A DNA stretch of 64,000 bases from Macrotis lagotis (GCF_037893015.1 NC_133666.1:654586957-654650956); one strand, 5' to 3'; positions 38,274 to 50,491 are shown, counted from the first letter of the stretch. The notes: a model not told the origin generated them from the sequence alone. Made by a program: numbers and translations.

Positions 38274-38360
<87 letters not shown>
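38205..38360. repeat. (GA)n / GAGAGG microsatellite upstream of ADAMTS10
   Basis: About 155 bp, nearly pure GA with GGGA interruptions, directly upstream of the CpG-rich block. Confidence 0.96.
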
Positions 38361-38363
<3 letters not shown>

Positions 38364-38519
38364 CCTGAGAAATTTTGCCAGTGTTATTTAAAAAAAAATA
38401 AAAACAAACCCAAAAACCCGAAGCCCACACAGCCAGAAACTCCGCCTGCTCAGCTCGCTCCTGACCTCCCCCTGGTGCAGCCTTCCTTCCCTCCATTTTT
38501 CCCCTCTCCTCTCCCCGCT

Positions 38520-39270
38520 TCTGTCTAACCATCGAAATGGCCTGTTTGCCTTTGTCCAGGGGGGCGCTGGGAAGTCTGGGCCCCAGCTCCAGGTGCCAGA
38601 GCTTCTAAGTCTGGCCAGATGCTCGGCTGCAGCCCCAAGGCCAGGGCAGTAAGTGCCCCAACTCAGGCCGGGCCCCAGGTCTAATCCTGGAATTTCAATT
38701 CCACAAAGCTTTTATCAAGGGCCTCCTAATGAGTGCCAGGCCTCCTGCTGGAGGTACCACTCCCCCACCCCCACCCCCCTTGCCCTCAAGGAGTTGACTG
38801 TTCTAGGGAGTGGAACCACACACTGAGAAGAAATACAGACAAAAGTTATTTGGGGACAGGAGGGGAGCTAACTAACTCCTGGGGTGGCGGGGGATCCGGA
38901 AAGGTCTCATGCTAACAGCCTTGGGCCTACTCCTAACCTCGGCTCCATCCTCCAGCCCTAATCCCAGGCTCCACCCCGGAGCTGGCAATGCTGATCCTCA
39001 CCCCAAACTCAGGGCTCGGCCTAGCTTCCAGCTCCGGCGGAGGGCTTTGTGCTTTGGGTCTAGACGGGGGATCCCTAAAACATTCCGTGGCCTGCCTTCC
39101 CCCCTTGGGCCAGTCTATACCCCAAACCTGGAATGCCCCCCTTCTTCACTTCTGCCTCTTAAAATCCCTAAACTTTAACTTCAAGACCACCTTCTGCTTA
39201 CCTGAGGGTTTTCACAATTCAACAGCCCACAATCTAATTATTAGAACTTTCTTCCCCCCTCCTGAATTTA
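38520..39270. other. Unique upstream flank, no gene recognised
   Basis: GC-moderate sequence. An L2/MIR-tail-like repeat (ATCAAGGGCCTCCTAATGAG) covers about 38700-38830. Open frames here have no recognisable similarity. Confidence 0.45.
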
Positions 39271-39274
39271 TTCT

Positions 39275-39960
39275 GTAAAGGAGAGGCTGCTTGACATAGC
39301 ATCTAGAGAGCTGGTCTCCAAGTCAAAAGATCTGGGTTCAAATCCTGCTTTTGAAAGCTACTAGCTATGATCCAGGGCAAATAAATCACTTAACTCTAGG
39401 TCAGTGGTGCCTAACTTCAGTAGTCACTAAATAGTACCACTGAGTGTATAGTGGATTAGAAAACCACGGCTCAGCAACTAGGTGGTTCAGTGGATAGAGG
39501 GCCAATGCCTAGAATTAGGGAGATCTGATCTCACACACTGACTAGCTATGTGATCCTAGCCTGGATTAACCTGCTATTCGCCTTAGGAGGCAAGCTAGGT
39601 GACCCAACTTAGTAGGTCTGTGACCAAGTGGCCAAGTTACTTAACCCTGATTGCCTCACCTCTAGGGTCATCACTAGGCCTGATTCAGATCTGGCCACTA
39701 GAACTCTGGAGAAGAAAGGGAGGCTGACATAGCACAGCGCACCTTCACTCAGACTCAATGCATGCATTTGTTATATGGTATCAGCTCCTTGATGTCATGG
39801 TCCTCTTTGAACATCAAACATCATCATAGTTTGCCATAATCCACTGGAAAAGAAAATAGCAAGCCACTCTATTATCTTTGCCAAGGAAACCCCAAGGACA
39901 GTAGCCACAGGATCATGAAGAGATGGCTGGGTCTGAACAGCAACCGCAATAGATATATTA
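39275..39960 (+). mobile_element. Cluster of MIR, WSINE-like and MAR1-type SINE pieces
   Basis: MIR-like 39275-39400; SINE head 39471 (CAGCAACTAGGTGGTTCAGT); a middle piece TTGATGTCATGGTCCTCTTT near 39790 shared with RTE-mobilised marsupial SINEs; a MAR1 tail 39835-39960. Confidence 0.6.
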
Positions 39961-40184
39961 ATATTACCTATGTTATAGAGATATCTGGACTCTGAAGTTC
40001 TTGTGTTTGACCTCTAAGCAACTTTCTAAATTGCCAGGGGAGATGGCAACCTGCATTTTTGGAGGTCATTTCCTTATACCTTGAAATCTCAGGGCCTGAG
40101 ACCCCTAATACTTTATGATCACATCACAATCAATCAGCTCCAATGGTTCCCTATCACTCTGTCCAAAAAGACTATTTTATGGAG

Positions 40185-40548
40185 AACTCCCACAGGATGA
40201 GTGCTCACAAGAGAGCTAGAAGAAACAATCCCGGGACACCCTGAAGGTCTCTCTTAAGAACTTTAGAACTGATTGTGAGGCATGGGAGACACTGGCACAG
40301 GACCACCCAGCATGGTGTGCCCTCATCAGTGATGGGGCTACATTCTATGAAGAAGGCAGAATTGAAGTAATTCAAAGGAAACATGATATATGTACATTTA
40401 GAGTACCCACCCCAGGTGTTCACACGGACTATTTGTGCCTGATCTGTGGTACTCCGAGCTTGTATTGGTCTGAGCAACCCGTCAATACTCTGTAATTTGT
40501 CTCTGACATAGGGATGTCATTTTTGTCTTCTTCAGTAATGAAGGACAA
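40185..40548 (+). mobile_element. RTE-type LINE 3' end
   Basis: CATGGGAGACACTGGCACAG, ACCACCCAGCATGGTGTGCC, TGTTCACACGGACTATTTGT and a tail TTCAGTAATGAAGGACAAG: the 3' coding end and UTR of the RTE/BovB-like LINE that mobilises MAR1-type SINEs. Confidence 0.7.
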
Positions 40549-40756
40549 GTGTCAACCAATCACCTTTGGGACAAATACAAAACCCTTCATTTGATTTCAA
40601 AGTTCCTTTGTAACCTGGCCCACCTTTCCATGCTTCTTTTATCTCACATCCTGGAAATCTTCCATTCCACTGATGCTGGGTCCTTGTTTTTGTCTTCTTG
40701 TCTGTTTCCTAACTTTGTATGTAGTTTAGATTTAATCTTGTTTTCACTTGAAAAGG

Positions 40757-42700
40757 GCAGCTAGGTGGTGTAGCGGATAGAGTACTGGGCCAGGAGTTAG
40801 ACAGACTTGATTTCTAATCCTGTTCTAGACTTCCCTAGCTGGATGACCCTGGGTAAGTCAGTTAACTTTGTTTGCCTCAGTTTCCTCATCTGTCAAATGA
40901 GCTGGAGAAAGAAATGGCAAAGCACTCCATCTTTACTAAGAATCCCAAATGTCCAAAAAATTACTTTAATGAGTTAGAAAAAGTGGTAGGTAAATTCATA
41001 TGGAGAAATAAAAAGTCAAGAATTTCCAGGGATTTGATGAAAAAAAGTGCAAAAGAAAGATGGCTTAGCCCTACCTGATCTAAAATCATATTATAAAACA
41101 TCAGTCATCAAAACTGTCTGGTATTGACTGAGAAACAGAGTGGTGGATCAGTGGAATAGACTAGGTGCAATAGCAGGAAGTGATTATAGTAATCTGCTGT
41201 TTGGTAAGCCCAAAGAGTCCAGCTATTGGGATAAAAGCTCTCTTTGATAAAAGCTGCCGGGAAAATTGGAAGAAGTTTGGAAGTTTGGAAGAAACTTAGA
41301 TTAGACCAACACATCACCCCTATACCAAGATAAGATCCAAATGGATACAGGATTTAGACATAAAAAACAATATTGTAAGCAAGCTAGAAGATCAAGGACT
41401 AGTTTACCTGTCAGATCTATGGAAAGGGGAACAGTTTATGACTAAGGAAGAGATGGAGAACATCACTAAAAACAAACTAGATGATTTTGATTACATTAAA
41501 TTAAAAAGTTTTTGCACAAACTACTGTAACCAAGATCAAAAGAAATGTAGTAAACTGGGAAACAATCTTTACAACTAGTATTCCTGACAAAGGATTCATT
41601 TCTAAAATATACAGAGAACTGAGTCAATTTTTAAAAAAAAAACCAAGGCATTCCCCAATGACAGATGGTCAAAGGATATGCAAAGACAATTTACAGATGA
41701 GGAGTTTAAAGTGATCCATAGTCATATGAAAAATTGCTTTAAATCATTACTTATTAGAGAAATGCAAATTAAAGCTTCTCTGAAGTACCCCCTCACACCT
41801 CTCAGACTGGCCAATATGACCAGAAAGGACAATGATCATTGCTGGAAATCTGGGACACTATTACATTGTTGGTGGAGCTGTGAACTCATCCAACTTTTCT
41901 GGAGAGCAGTCTGGAACTATGGCCAAAGGGCAACAAAAATATGCCTACCCTTTGATCCAGCAATACCACTACTGGGTCTATACCCTGAAGAGATGATGAA
42001 AAAGGGTAAAAACATCACTTATACAAAAATATTCATAGCAGCCCTGTTTGTGGTGGCAAAGAATTGGAAATCAAGTAAATGTCCTTCAATTGGGGAATGG
42101 CTTAGCAAACTGTGGTATATATATATGTCATGGAACACTATTGTTCTATTAGAAACCAGGGGGGATGGGAATTCAGGGAAAGCTGGAGGGATTTACATGA
42201 ACTGATGCTGAGTGAGATGAGCAGAACCAGAAAAACACTGTACACCCTAACAGTAACATGGGGGTGATGATCAACCTTGATGGACTTGCTCATTCCATCA
42301 GTGCAACAATCAGGGACAATTTGGGGCTGTCTGCAATAGAGAATAGCATCTGTATCCAGGGAAAGAACTGTGGAGTTTGAACAAAGACTAAGGATTATTA
42401 CCTTAAATTTAGAAAAAAAACCTGCTATCTTATTGTCTGATCTTGCTATCTCTTATACTTTATGTTTCTTCCTTAAGGATTTCTCTCTCATCACATTCAA
42501 TTTGGATCCATGTATATCATGGAAACAATGTAAAGACTGGCAAATTGCCTTCTGTGGGGGTGGGGTGGGGAAGGGAAGCAAGATTAGGGGAAAAATTGTA
42601 AAACTCAAAATAAATAAAATCTTTTTAAAAAACAAACCCAAATGAGGTCATAAAGAGCCAGACCAGACTGAAATGACACAATGACATATTTGAATGGCCC
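40757..42700 (+). mobile_element. MAR1-type SINE split by an L1 insertion
   Basis: SINE head 40757-40951 (GGGCAGCTAGGTGGTGTAGC ... AAGAATCCCAAATG) and tail 42637-42700 (CCCAAATGAGGTCATAAAGA, CAGACTGAAATGACACAATG) are one element interrupted by the L1. Confidence 0.87.
40952..42636 (+). mobile_element. 5'-truncated L1 with ORF2 C-terminus and 3' UTR
   Basis: Flanked by CCCAAATG at 40944-40951 and 42637-42644. Translated remnants include WRNKKSRISRDLMKK, then LLHCWWSCELIQLFWRAVWN and LPFDPAIPLLGLYPEE with NWKSSKCPSIGEW, the conserved L1 ORF2 end. Several stops and shifts, so inactive. Ends AATAAATAAAATC...AAAAAAC. Confidence 0.93.
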
Positions 42701-42825
42701 CAGTAAAATGTAAACTCCTTGAGAGCAGGCACTATTTTTGTTGTTGTATTCCCCAGCCCCTGGTATAGTGCTTGATACTACTAGTCAGTCTTTAAAAGTT
42801 GTTTGCTGAATTGAATTGTGGTGAT
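42700..42825 (+). mobile_element. L2-type LINE 3' end
   Basis: GTAAACTCCTTGAGAGCAGG and CCTGGTATAGTGCTTGATAC. Confidence 0.65.
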
Positions 42826-43060
42826 CAGGAGCCAGGAATGCATGGGGAAGCTGGCAGCTTTCCTTCATAGCTAGGATCTCTTACAGAATGCTGTAGGCAG
42901 TTCTTACATGTGAGATGAGTGCTGGGGTACCTTCCACTCACCTAATTTCTCTATCACCTCCACTTGACCCTCCTACCCCATGTTTGAAAACAGACTAGGC
43001 AGATGCTGCTGCTCTACATCTGGATGCCACCCTCCCACCCTCAAAACCATGGAAGGGAAA

Positions 43061-43328
43061 GTGCCCCAGGCAACTGGTACTTTCCTCATCCAATGCCCAG
43101 CTTACTCTCAACTCTTTCTCTCTTAATTACTATAATCCAAAGTTGCCCACTGCTGAGGCAAAAAGCATCATCCTCTTACTCTGCCAACTATCTGAAGTGC
43201 CAGATAAGTGGTATTTCCCTCAGTCAGTGCCCAGCTTACTCTTAACTCTTCCTCTCTTAATTACTACAATTCCAAGTTGCCCACTGCTGAGGCAAACAGC
43301 CTCTTCTTATTCCACCAACTACCTGAAG
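43061..43328. repeat. Tandem duplication of a 132-136-bp unit
   Basis: Units 43061-43196 and 43197-43328 share TGCCCAGCTTACTCT, TCTCTTAATTACTA and AGTTGCCCACTGCTGAGGCA; roughly 80 percent alike. Confidence 0.88.
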
Positions 43329-43552
43329 CCAGTTTCCTTCTCAGACCCTGTACTTTTCTGTCAATCAACCAATTACTCAATCAATACACATTTGCTACCT
43401 GCCAGGTTTGAACTGTGGTAAGCATCAAGAATGTAAAGATAAACATGAAACCATCCAAACCTTCAAGGATCTCTGCCCTTTTCTCCCACTGTGTCCTCCA
43501 TAATCCACCTTCCTGACCAACTTCCCTTTACCTCTGCCTTTTTGTTAGGTTC

Positions 43553-43702
43553 TTTTTTTTTTTTTTGGCAAGGCAAACTGGGTTAAGTGGCTTGCCCTAG
43601 GCCACACAGCTAGGTAATTATTAAGTGTCTGAGACCGGATTTGAACCCAGGTACTCCTGACTTCAGGGCCAGTGCTTTATCCACTATGGCACCTAGCCAC
43701 CC
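43553..43702 (-). mobile_element. WSINE-type SINE
   Basis: Poly(T)-GGCAAGGCAAACTGGGTTAA to CACCTAGCCACCC; CTCTGCCTTT / TTCTGCCTTT flank it. Confidence 0.88.
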
Positions 43703-44050
43703 TACTTCTGCCTTTGACCCACTTACAGCCTTCATTACCTTGAGTCAGTCATTTAGTTTCTTTGGGCCTCAGTATTCTTACCTGTAAAATGAGGTTTTCC
43801 TCAATGATCTCCGAGTTTCCTTTCAGTTCTAGAGCTTGGATCCTAAGATCTTTCCATATTATTTTGTTTATAGAAACTTGACTTCCTCCAGAAGATTCTG
43901 GACTTTCCTCTTGAGCATCAAGTAAATGATTCTTCTTCTCTCACGCCTCCTTCCCCATGGAACAGGAGGAGGAGCTGACCCACCAGTTGCTTCTTCCTGC
44001 CACTTCTCAAATCTCTCTCTGTTGCCATCACTTAGCAACCATCCACTTTT

Positions 44051-44648
44051 TTAAAATGCTATTTCATTTTTTCCAATTACATGTAAAGATAGTTTTCAGC
44101 ATTCATCTTTTCGTAAACTTTTGAGTTCCACATTTTTCTACTTCCCTCTGTTTCTTCACCCCTCCCAAGACAGCAACTTATGTGATATAGCTTGCTTAAC
44201 ATATTTCCATATTAGTGATTTTGTGAAAAAAGAATCAGAACTAAAGAGGAAAAAGCATGAGAAAAAAACAAGTTTTTAAAGAGTGAAAATAGTATGCTTT
44301 GATCTGTATTTAGACTTCATTTTTTTTTTTGCTGGATGTAGATGGTTTTTTCCATCATAAGTCTTTCAGAATTGTCTTTGATCGCTGAACTGCTTAAGAG
44401 GAACTGAGTTCATCATAGTGGATCATCACAAAATGTTGCTGTCAATGTGTACATTGTTCTGGTTCTGCTCACTTCACTCAGCATCAATTCTTCTAAGTCC
44501 AGGCTTTTCTGAAAGTATTCTATCACATTCACTGACCATGATTTGTTCATCCATTCCCCAATTGATGAACATCCCCTCAATTTCCAGTTCTTTGCCACTC
44601 TAGAAAGAGCTGCTATAAATGTTTTTGAACACGTGGATCTTTTTCACC
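44051..44648 (-). mobile_element. 5'-truncated L1 3' end
   Basis: Flanked by CCATCCACTTTT at 44039-44050 and 44649-44660. Minus strand encodes AKNWKLRGCSSIGEWMNKSW and the L1 3' UTR. Confidence 0.9.
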
Positions 44649-44859
44649 CCATCCACTTTTGAGCTCATCCTCCATTCATTTCTATCACCCAGTCCTGATT
44701 CTTATGGTGGTCATTGCTCAGTAGGCAAATCCATCTATCAACAAGTATTCCTTAGGTAGCTATTATGTATCCAAATATGAATAGAGTGTGTAATTCCAGG
44801 AACATACTGACGATCAGACCATTGAGAGGCAGGTTTGGATATACTGTGTTTTCATCAAT

Positions 44860-45130
44860 TTGTCACCAGAAAATCATATATTGTGGCACTTTGGTGTGGC
44901 TAGACCACTAGTATGGCAGGGACCCACATTCATAAGGCCTTGGACTCCCCTAGCATCATCAGAAGTCCTGTTTCCTATCAAATCAGACCATGGGGTGATA
45001 ATGGTTCTGGAAAGGGAAGTGAGAAGGATGTCTTTGTACAACCCTCCCCTTGCTATAATCACCATAATGTGCATGTCATACCATCATTCATTGGATGTCA
45101 CGGTCTTCGATAATGGAAGCCAACAACAAA
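44860..45130 (+). mobile_element. RTE-tailed marsupial interspersed repeat
   Basis: GGCCTTGGACTCCCCTAGCA, AGACCATGGGGTGATAATGG and the tail GTCACGGTCTTCGATAATGG. The ending resembles the RTE-mobilised SINE tail; exact name unknown to me. Confidence 0.5.
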
Positions 45131-45370
45131 ACAAATAAGACTCAAAAATAGGGTGCCATTGTCCTTTTCATTGTCTCCCTGAGTGTTATCACTCAAGCTA
45201 TAGACTAGGCCTCATTGCCAAGTTGAATGTCTCTTGGCTGTTGGAACTGCTGGTGCCAGGGCAGTTTTTCCATTCTCTATTGCTACTGTTGCTGTCCAAT
45301 CTCACTAATGTCATCATTGTTGGGCTGCTGAGCATTGGGGAGTCTACTATCCTCTCATTCTCTCTCTCTC

Positions 45371-45530
45371 TCTTTTTTTTTTTTAGGTTTTTTTTGCAAG
45401 GCAAAGGGAGTTAAGTGGCTTGCCCAAGGCCACACAGCTAGGTAATTATTAAGTGTCTGAGACCGGATTTGAACCCAGGTATTCCTGACTCCAGGGCCGG
45501 TGCTTTATCCACTACGCCACCTAGCCTCCC
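45371..45530 (-). mobile_element. WSINE-type SINE
   Basis: Poly(T)-AGGTTTTTTTTGCAAGGC to CCACCTAGCCTCCCCC; CTCTCATTCTCT occurs on both sides. Confidence 0.88.
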
Positions 45531-45599
45531 CCCTCTCATTCTCTTTAGCCCTTCCCAAGAAGCACTCTTTCTTGCCCTAGGTTCTATAATCTTGGTCAG

Positions 45600-45940
45600 T
45601 TGTTTGGATCTCAGAGTTAGAAGAGACCTCAGGGACCAGTTGGTCCAACCCCATGCCCCAACAGCGATCCTTTTACAATGTTCTAAACATGAGGTGATTC
45701 AACCTTGGTTCAAAGGTCTTCTTTGGTAAGGAATCTCAAGGCAGTCCATTCCACATTATTAGGTAGTTTTCCCATATCTTCAGGCTAAATCTGCATCCCA
45801 TTCACCATTCTTTGTTCTACCTTCTGAGATCCAATAGGATCTTCCACTAGTATTTTCCACTAGAGAGACTTTCAACTATTTGAAGATAATTATCATGTTA
45901 ACTGAAAACTTTTTTCCAGACTAAACATTCTCAGTTATTT
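45600..45940 (-). mobile_element. L3/CR1-type LINE remnant
   Basis: TTGGTCCAACCCCATGCCCC, AAGGCAGTCCATTCCACATT, TTCAGGCTAAATCTGCATCC. Confidence 0.55.
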
Positions 45941-46027
45941 CAATCAATAAACATTTATAAATGTTAATTTGCCAGACCTTGTGCCTAAAGACACTGGAGA
46001 CACAAAAAGAAGCAAAGATAAGCCCTC

Positions 46028-46187
46028 AGGGCAGCTAGGTGGCACAGTGGATAGAGCAGGCCCTGGAGTCAGGAGTACCTGAGTTCAAATTTGGCCTCAG
46101 ACACTTAATAATGACCTAGCTGTGTGGCCTTGGGCAAGCCACTTAACTCCATTGCCTAGCAAAATCTAAAAAAAAAAAAAAAAAAAA
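46028..46187 (+). mobile_element. WSINE-type SINE with target duplication
   Basis: GGGCAGCTAGGTGGCACAGT to a 20-nt poly(A); AGATAAGCCCTCA flanks both ends. It lies inside an L2/MIR-tail-like repeat. Confidence 0.92.
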
Positions 46188-46239
46188 GATAAGCCCTCAA
46201 GGAGCTTTCAGTCTAATGGAGAAAGCATGCAAATAAATA

Positions 46240-47440
46240 TAAACAAAAGCAAAATGTATGTAGAATATATAGGAAATAATGAATAGAGGGAAAGTACTAA
46301 AATTAAGAGGGTTTGGGGAGGGCTGCCTGTAGAAAGAAGGATTTTAGTTGGGACTTAAAGGAAGTCAGGGAGGTGGAGCAGAAGAGGGAGAGAGGTCTAG
46401 ACTTGGGGGATAATCAGAGAAAATGTCTGGAACTGAGAGAGGGAGTGTCTTGTTCACGGAATGGCCAGGATACTGTGACACTGTATTAAAAAGTATATGT
46501 CAGTGAGTAAGATGTAAGAATACTAGAAGAGTAAGAGGGGGGCTTTGATTACCAAATGGAGCATTTTCTATTTGCTCCTGGAGGCAATAGTGAGCCATTG
46601 GAGTTTATTGAGTTGGGCAGTGTGAATGATTAGACTCAAATTTTAGAAAACTCACTTTAGTGGTTAGAGTAGATGTATTGGAATTGAGGCAGATGGACCC
46701 AAAAGCAAGCTATTACAATCATCCAATCATGATGGCCTTTATTGGAGTGGTGGCTATGTCAGAAGAGAGAAGGGGGCATATTTGACTGGCCTTGTCAATA
46801 GATTGAATAAAAGGGGTGGTGAGAGATAGTGAGAAATCCAGGATGTCTCCTAGGTTGTCAGTCTGAGGAATGGGGAAAATGGTGTTACTCTCTATAGTAA
46901 TAGAAAGGTAGAAATAGGGCAAAATTTAGAGGAAAAGATAACGAGTTCTCTTTTCAATATATTGCGTTTCAGATGTATCCTGAACATCATTTGAGATTGT
47001 TTGAAAGGCATTTTGAGATATGTAACTGTAGGTCAGCAGAGAAGTTGGGCTAAGGTAGGTTGATTTGAGAATCATGAGCATAGAGATGGTCATTAAATAC
47101 ATGGGAACTGATGAGCTCACTAAGTGAAATAGTTTAGAGGAATTAAAAACAGTTTCGGCGCAGCTAGGTATTGCAGTGGATAGAGCACTGGCCCTGGAAT
47201 CAAGAGGACCTGAGTTCAAATTTGACCTTGGACACTTAATAATTGCCTAGCTGTATGATCTTGGGCAAGTCACTTAACCCATTACCTTAAATAAATAATT
47301 TTTTAAAAAAAGAACAGAATTTGAGGGCATGATCTGGAGGAGACAGAATGAGTGGTCACAGAGATATTTGTGTTCCAAAAACCTAGAGAGAAGAGAAGAT
47401 TAAGAAAGAATTAAGAAAGAATGATCCTCAGTGTCAAAAA
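46240..47440. mobile_element. Old L2-like LINE remnant
   Basis: Same ancient family as 32880-34560: AGCCATTGGAGTTTATTGAG, CAAGCTATTACAATCATCCA, GGTGGTGAGAGATAGTGAGA. A SINE interrupts it at 47158-47311. Confidence 0.45.
47158..47311 (+). mobile_element. WSINE/MAR1-type SINE
   Basis: GCGCAGCTAGGTATTGCAGT to TTAAATAAATAATTTTTTAAA. Confidence 0.85.
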
Positions 47441-47449
47441 TTGCAGTGA

Positions 47450-48200
47450 AGTCCTTCAATGATTACTCAAAGACCTTTCACTCTCCTGTCCTTCCTCTGA
47501 ACTCTGTTAAGATGGTCAATGTCCTTAAAATATGGCATCTACAACCAAAATCTTTATTTTTTTCACTGCTAATGCCTTGATATGGGGGATCACTACCACC
47601 TTTCCTCTTTTATCCTATGTCCATACTACTTAATGATGGAGGAAGGCATGTAGCTGATGAGTTAAATGGATCCACCACAAACTTGTGCTGTTAGATTTCA
47701 ACTAGATGATTTCTATTGCCAAAGTAATCCTTTTATTCTTCCCTAGAAAATTTCTCTTCTAGCTTCCTATCTCTCCTTTTGTCTCTTACTTTACTGAGAA
47801 AGTTAAATATCCATCACATGCCCCCCCCTTTCCTCTACTCAAGACCATTCTTTGTGATCTTCTGCCTTCTCCTCCTTTATCTTAGTCTCTGAGGAAGATG
47901 TGGTCAAGACCAGCTTCTCTCCTTATACTTTTGATCCCATATCTCAGTTAGGAATTGGTCACTTCAAACATCTTCTCTTCCTTTCAATTGCCTCCTTTTC
48001 CATGCCTAAAAATACATTCAGTTCTCTCCATACCACATGACCCTGTTCTGTCCTCAAGCTAAGGTCCCATATCTTTCCTTTTTCACTGACAAAAACCTGT
48101 TTATACTTGTCACCTCTATTTCTGTACCCCCCCCACACTCATTTTCAATCCCTTGTAATCTGAATTCTAATCCTACCTGGAACTGCTCTTTCCAAAATTA
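47450..48200. other. Intergenic, C/T-rich, no gene recognised
   Basis: Pyrimidine-rich sequence without a supported exon. Confidence 0.45.
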
Positions 48201-48202
48201 CT

Positions 48203-48205
<3 letters not shown>

Positions 48206-48272
<67 letters not shown>
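48206..48272. repeat. (CT)n microsatellite
   Basis: About 32 CT units with one A interruption, ending at a SINE. Confidence 0.97.
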
Positions 48273-48274
<2 letters not shown>

Positions 48275-48418
48275 CTGGTTTTTGTGAGGCAATGGCGTTA
48301 AATGACTTGTCCAAGGTCACACAACTAGTCACACACAAGTGTCTGAGGCTGGATTTGAACTCAGGTCCTCCTGACTCCAGGGCCCTGGGCTCTATCCACT
48401 ACTATCCACTAACTGCCC
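48275..48418 (-). mobile_element. WSINE-type SINE
   Basis: TTTTTGTGAGGCAATGGCGT to CCACTAACTGCCCC. Confidence 0.85.
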
Positions 48419-48959
48419 CACTCATAATCTCTGTTACATTCAGTGATCTTTGTTCTCAGAACTTTCTAGGTTGCCATTATCATTGGAAAACTCCTTAACT
48501 CTGCCTTCTTTCCCATTCTCACTCAATTTAGTCCCACCACTCACTATTTCCATTAGCTATCTTCTAGTCTTCTCCCCACCCCCTGCCTATCATACCTTGT
48601 GGGACCTTGATCTACTATGTAATTTTTAGAAAAATCATTTATTGATGTATTTTGTTTTTGTGTGGCTCATTTAATACCTCATTCCCCCAGGTAGAGCTCT
48701 TTCTTGTGGCAAAGAAAAACCATCAAGGTAAACTATCCTACAAAGGCATATCTTTTTCTGATAAGATATACAAGAATCTAGTAGTTTTCCTAGCTCCCTA
48801 CCATGAGGGAGGAGGTATGATATAATTATCTCTTCAGCAGGATCTTCACAGAATTTCTTTTATTTAGATATTAACTCCTTTTATTGGTCTTTTCATTTAT
48901 ATCATTGCAGTTTAGTTATCTTGATTCTGTTTAACATTCTTCCATTATAGCCTTCATCA

Positions 48960-49445
48960 AAAACTCTCTTACATCCTTGATCTCTTCTTCTTACTGCTGG
49001 ACCGCTTTTCTGCTCAAACATTTTCAGTGGCTCCAGAATTCAAATTTCTCCACCTGGTATTTAAAGCCTTCTATAATCTAACCTACTTCCCCATTCTTAT
49101 TTACCATTTCTTCCCTGTGTACACTCTACATTCCAGCTAAGCTGGACCACTAGCGCCAGCTCAAATTCAACATTACATTTCTATGACTTGACATAGGTTA
49201 CCTCTCGTATCTGGAACGCAATCCCTCTTCTTCTCCATCTCTGAGACACCTCTTCTTTCTTCAAGGCTCCATATGGGAAGCCCACTGGGTCCTCAATTTG
49301 CCATTGCTTTCTCCTTCCTCAAACAACCTTGTATTTATTTCTATACATATTAAATACCTCCTCTTCCTCCCTGCCCCCAATCAAATGTAAGCTTTTTGAA
49401 GACAGGGACTTTTACTTATATCTTTATGTCCCTTTTTATTGCTAC
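48960..49445 (+). mobile_element. L2/L3-type LINE 3' end
   Basis: TTTAAAGCCTTCTATAATCT, CCTGTGTACACTCTACATTC, TCTGAGACACCTCTTCTTTC and GTAAGCTTTTTGAAGACAGG. Confidence 0.6.
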
Positions 49446-49619
49446 TACTGTTGTTGCTCATTCTTCATTCTTGAAGAGGTCCTGTGCCCAAATCAGTCTC
49501 TTGGGCAATGGTGTTGTTTCCCCCTCCCCATACCAGTGACTTCATCAGTGGGAAATTCCAAGTGTAGAAACTCAAAACTGCCTTCACCTTTGATGATCTG
49601 CAACTCACTTTTTCCTTTT

Positions 49620-49800
49620 TTTTTAATTTTTATTTAATATTTATTCTCATTTTGTACAATTAATGTTATTTTTACATTAGTAAAATATTCTTGTTTAAGA
49701 GTAAATGAAATACCCCCTCCCCTCATAAATATAGACTTGCTCCAGCGATAAAGGGGAGAGAAAAAAAATTAAAATAAAAAAAATGCAACTCACTTTTTTA
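49620..49800 (-). mobile_element. Short L1/HAL1 3' end
   Basis: Tail-like TTTTTTTAATTTTTATTTAA, then AAATACCCCCTCCCCTCAT as in marsupial L1/HAL1 3' ends. Confidence 0.5.
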
Positions 49801-49864
49801 AAAATAAATTTCTGTTACCTTTTGTTTTTGCATCATCTACAAGTCTCCCTGGGAATTCCTCCCC

Positions 49865-50282
49865 CTAAGCAGGTAGGTGGTATAGTTCATAGAGTGTCTG
49901 GCTTGGAGTCAGGAAGACTCACTTCCTTAGTTCATATCCAGCCTTAGACACTTAATAGCTGTTTGACCTTGGACAAGTCAACAACTTACTTTGCTTCAGT
50001 TTCCTCATCTTTAAAATGAACTGGAGAAGGAAATGACAAACTATTCCAGTATCTTTGCCAAGTAAACCAAAAATGAGTTCACAAAGAATCTGATATGACT
50101 AAAATGACTCAAAAAACAAAAGATGTGTGACTCTAAGCAAGTTACTTATCCCTGTTTGCCTGAGTTTCCTCATCTATAAAATGAACCGGAGAAAGAAATG
50201 GCAAATTAATTCAGTATCTTTGTCAAGAAAACTACAAATGGAGTTATGAAGAATTGAACCTAACTGAATAACAACAACAAAA
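49865..50282 (+). mobile_element. Two MAR1-type SINEs in tandem
   Basis: First copy 49865-50118 complete; the second (50120-50282) lacks its 5' part. Both contain TTTCCTCATCT(T/A)(T/A)AAAATGAAC and GTATCTTTG(C/T)CAAG. Confidence 0.8.
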
Positions 50283-50336
50283 ATTTCACTATATTGCTCC
50301 TTCTTCTCAGCTAGCTATTTTATACAAAAAAAGATT

Positions 50337-50491
50337 TCTTTTTAGATTTTTTTTTGCAAGGCAAATGGGGTTAAGTGGCTTGCCAAAGGCCACGCAGCTA
50401 GGTAATTATTAAGTGTTTGAGACTGGATTTGAACCCAAGTACTCCTGACTCCAGGGCCGGTGCTTTATCCACTGCGCCACCTAGCTGCCCC
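50337..50491 (-). mobile_element. WSINE-type SINE, left half of an inverted pair
   Basis: TTTAGATTTTTTTTTGCAAG to CACCTAGCTGCCCC. Confidence 0.92.

Noticed and set aside
37342-38532. 396-codon open frame across the promoter region, minus strand
   Set aside because: It is built from (GA)n, (GT)n and (CA)n repeats giving runs of Ser-Leu and Cys-Val/Thr-His; low-complexity artefact.
41678-42205. 175-codon frame with conserved protein sequence
   Set aside because: It is the L1 ORF2 C-terminus, not a host gene.
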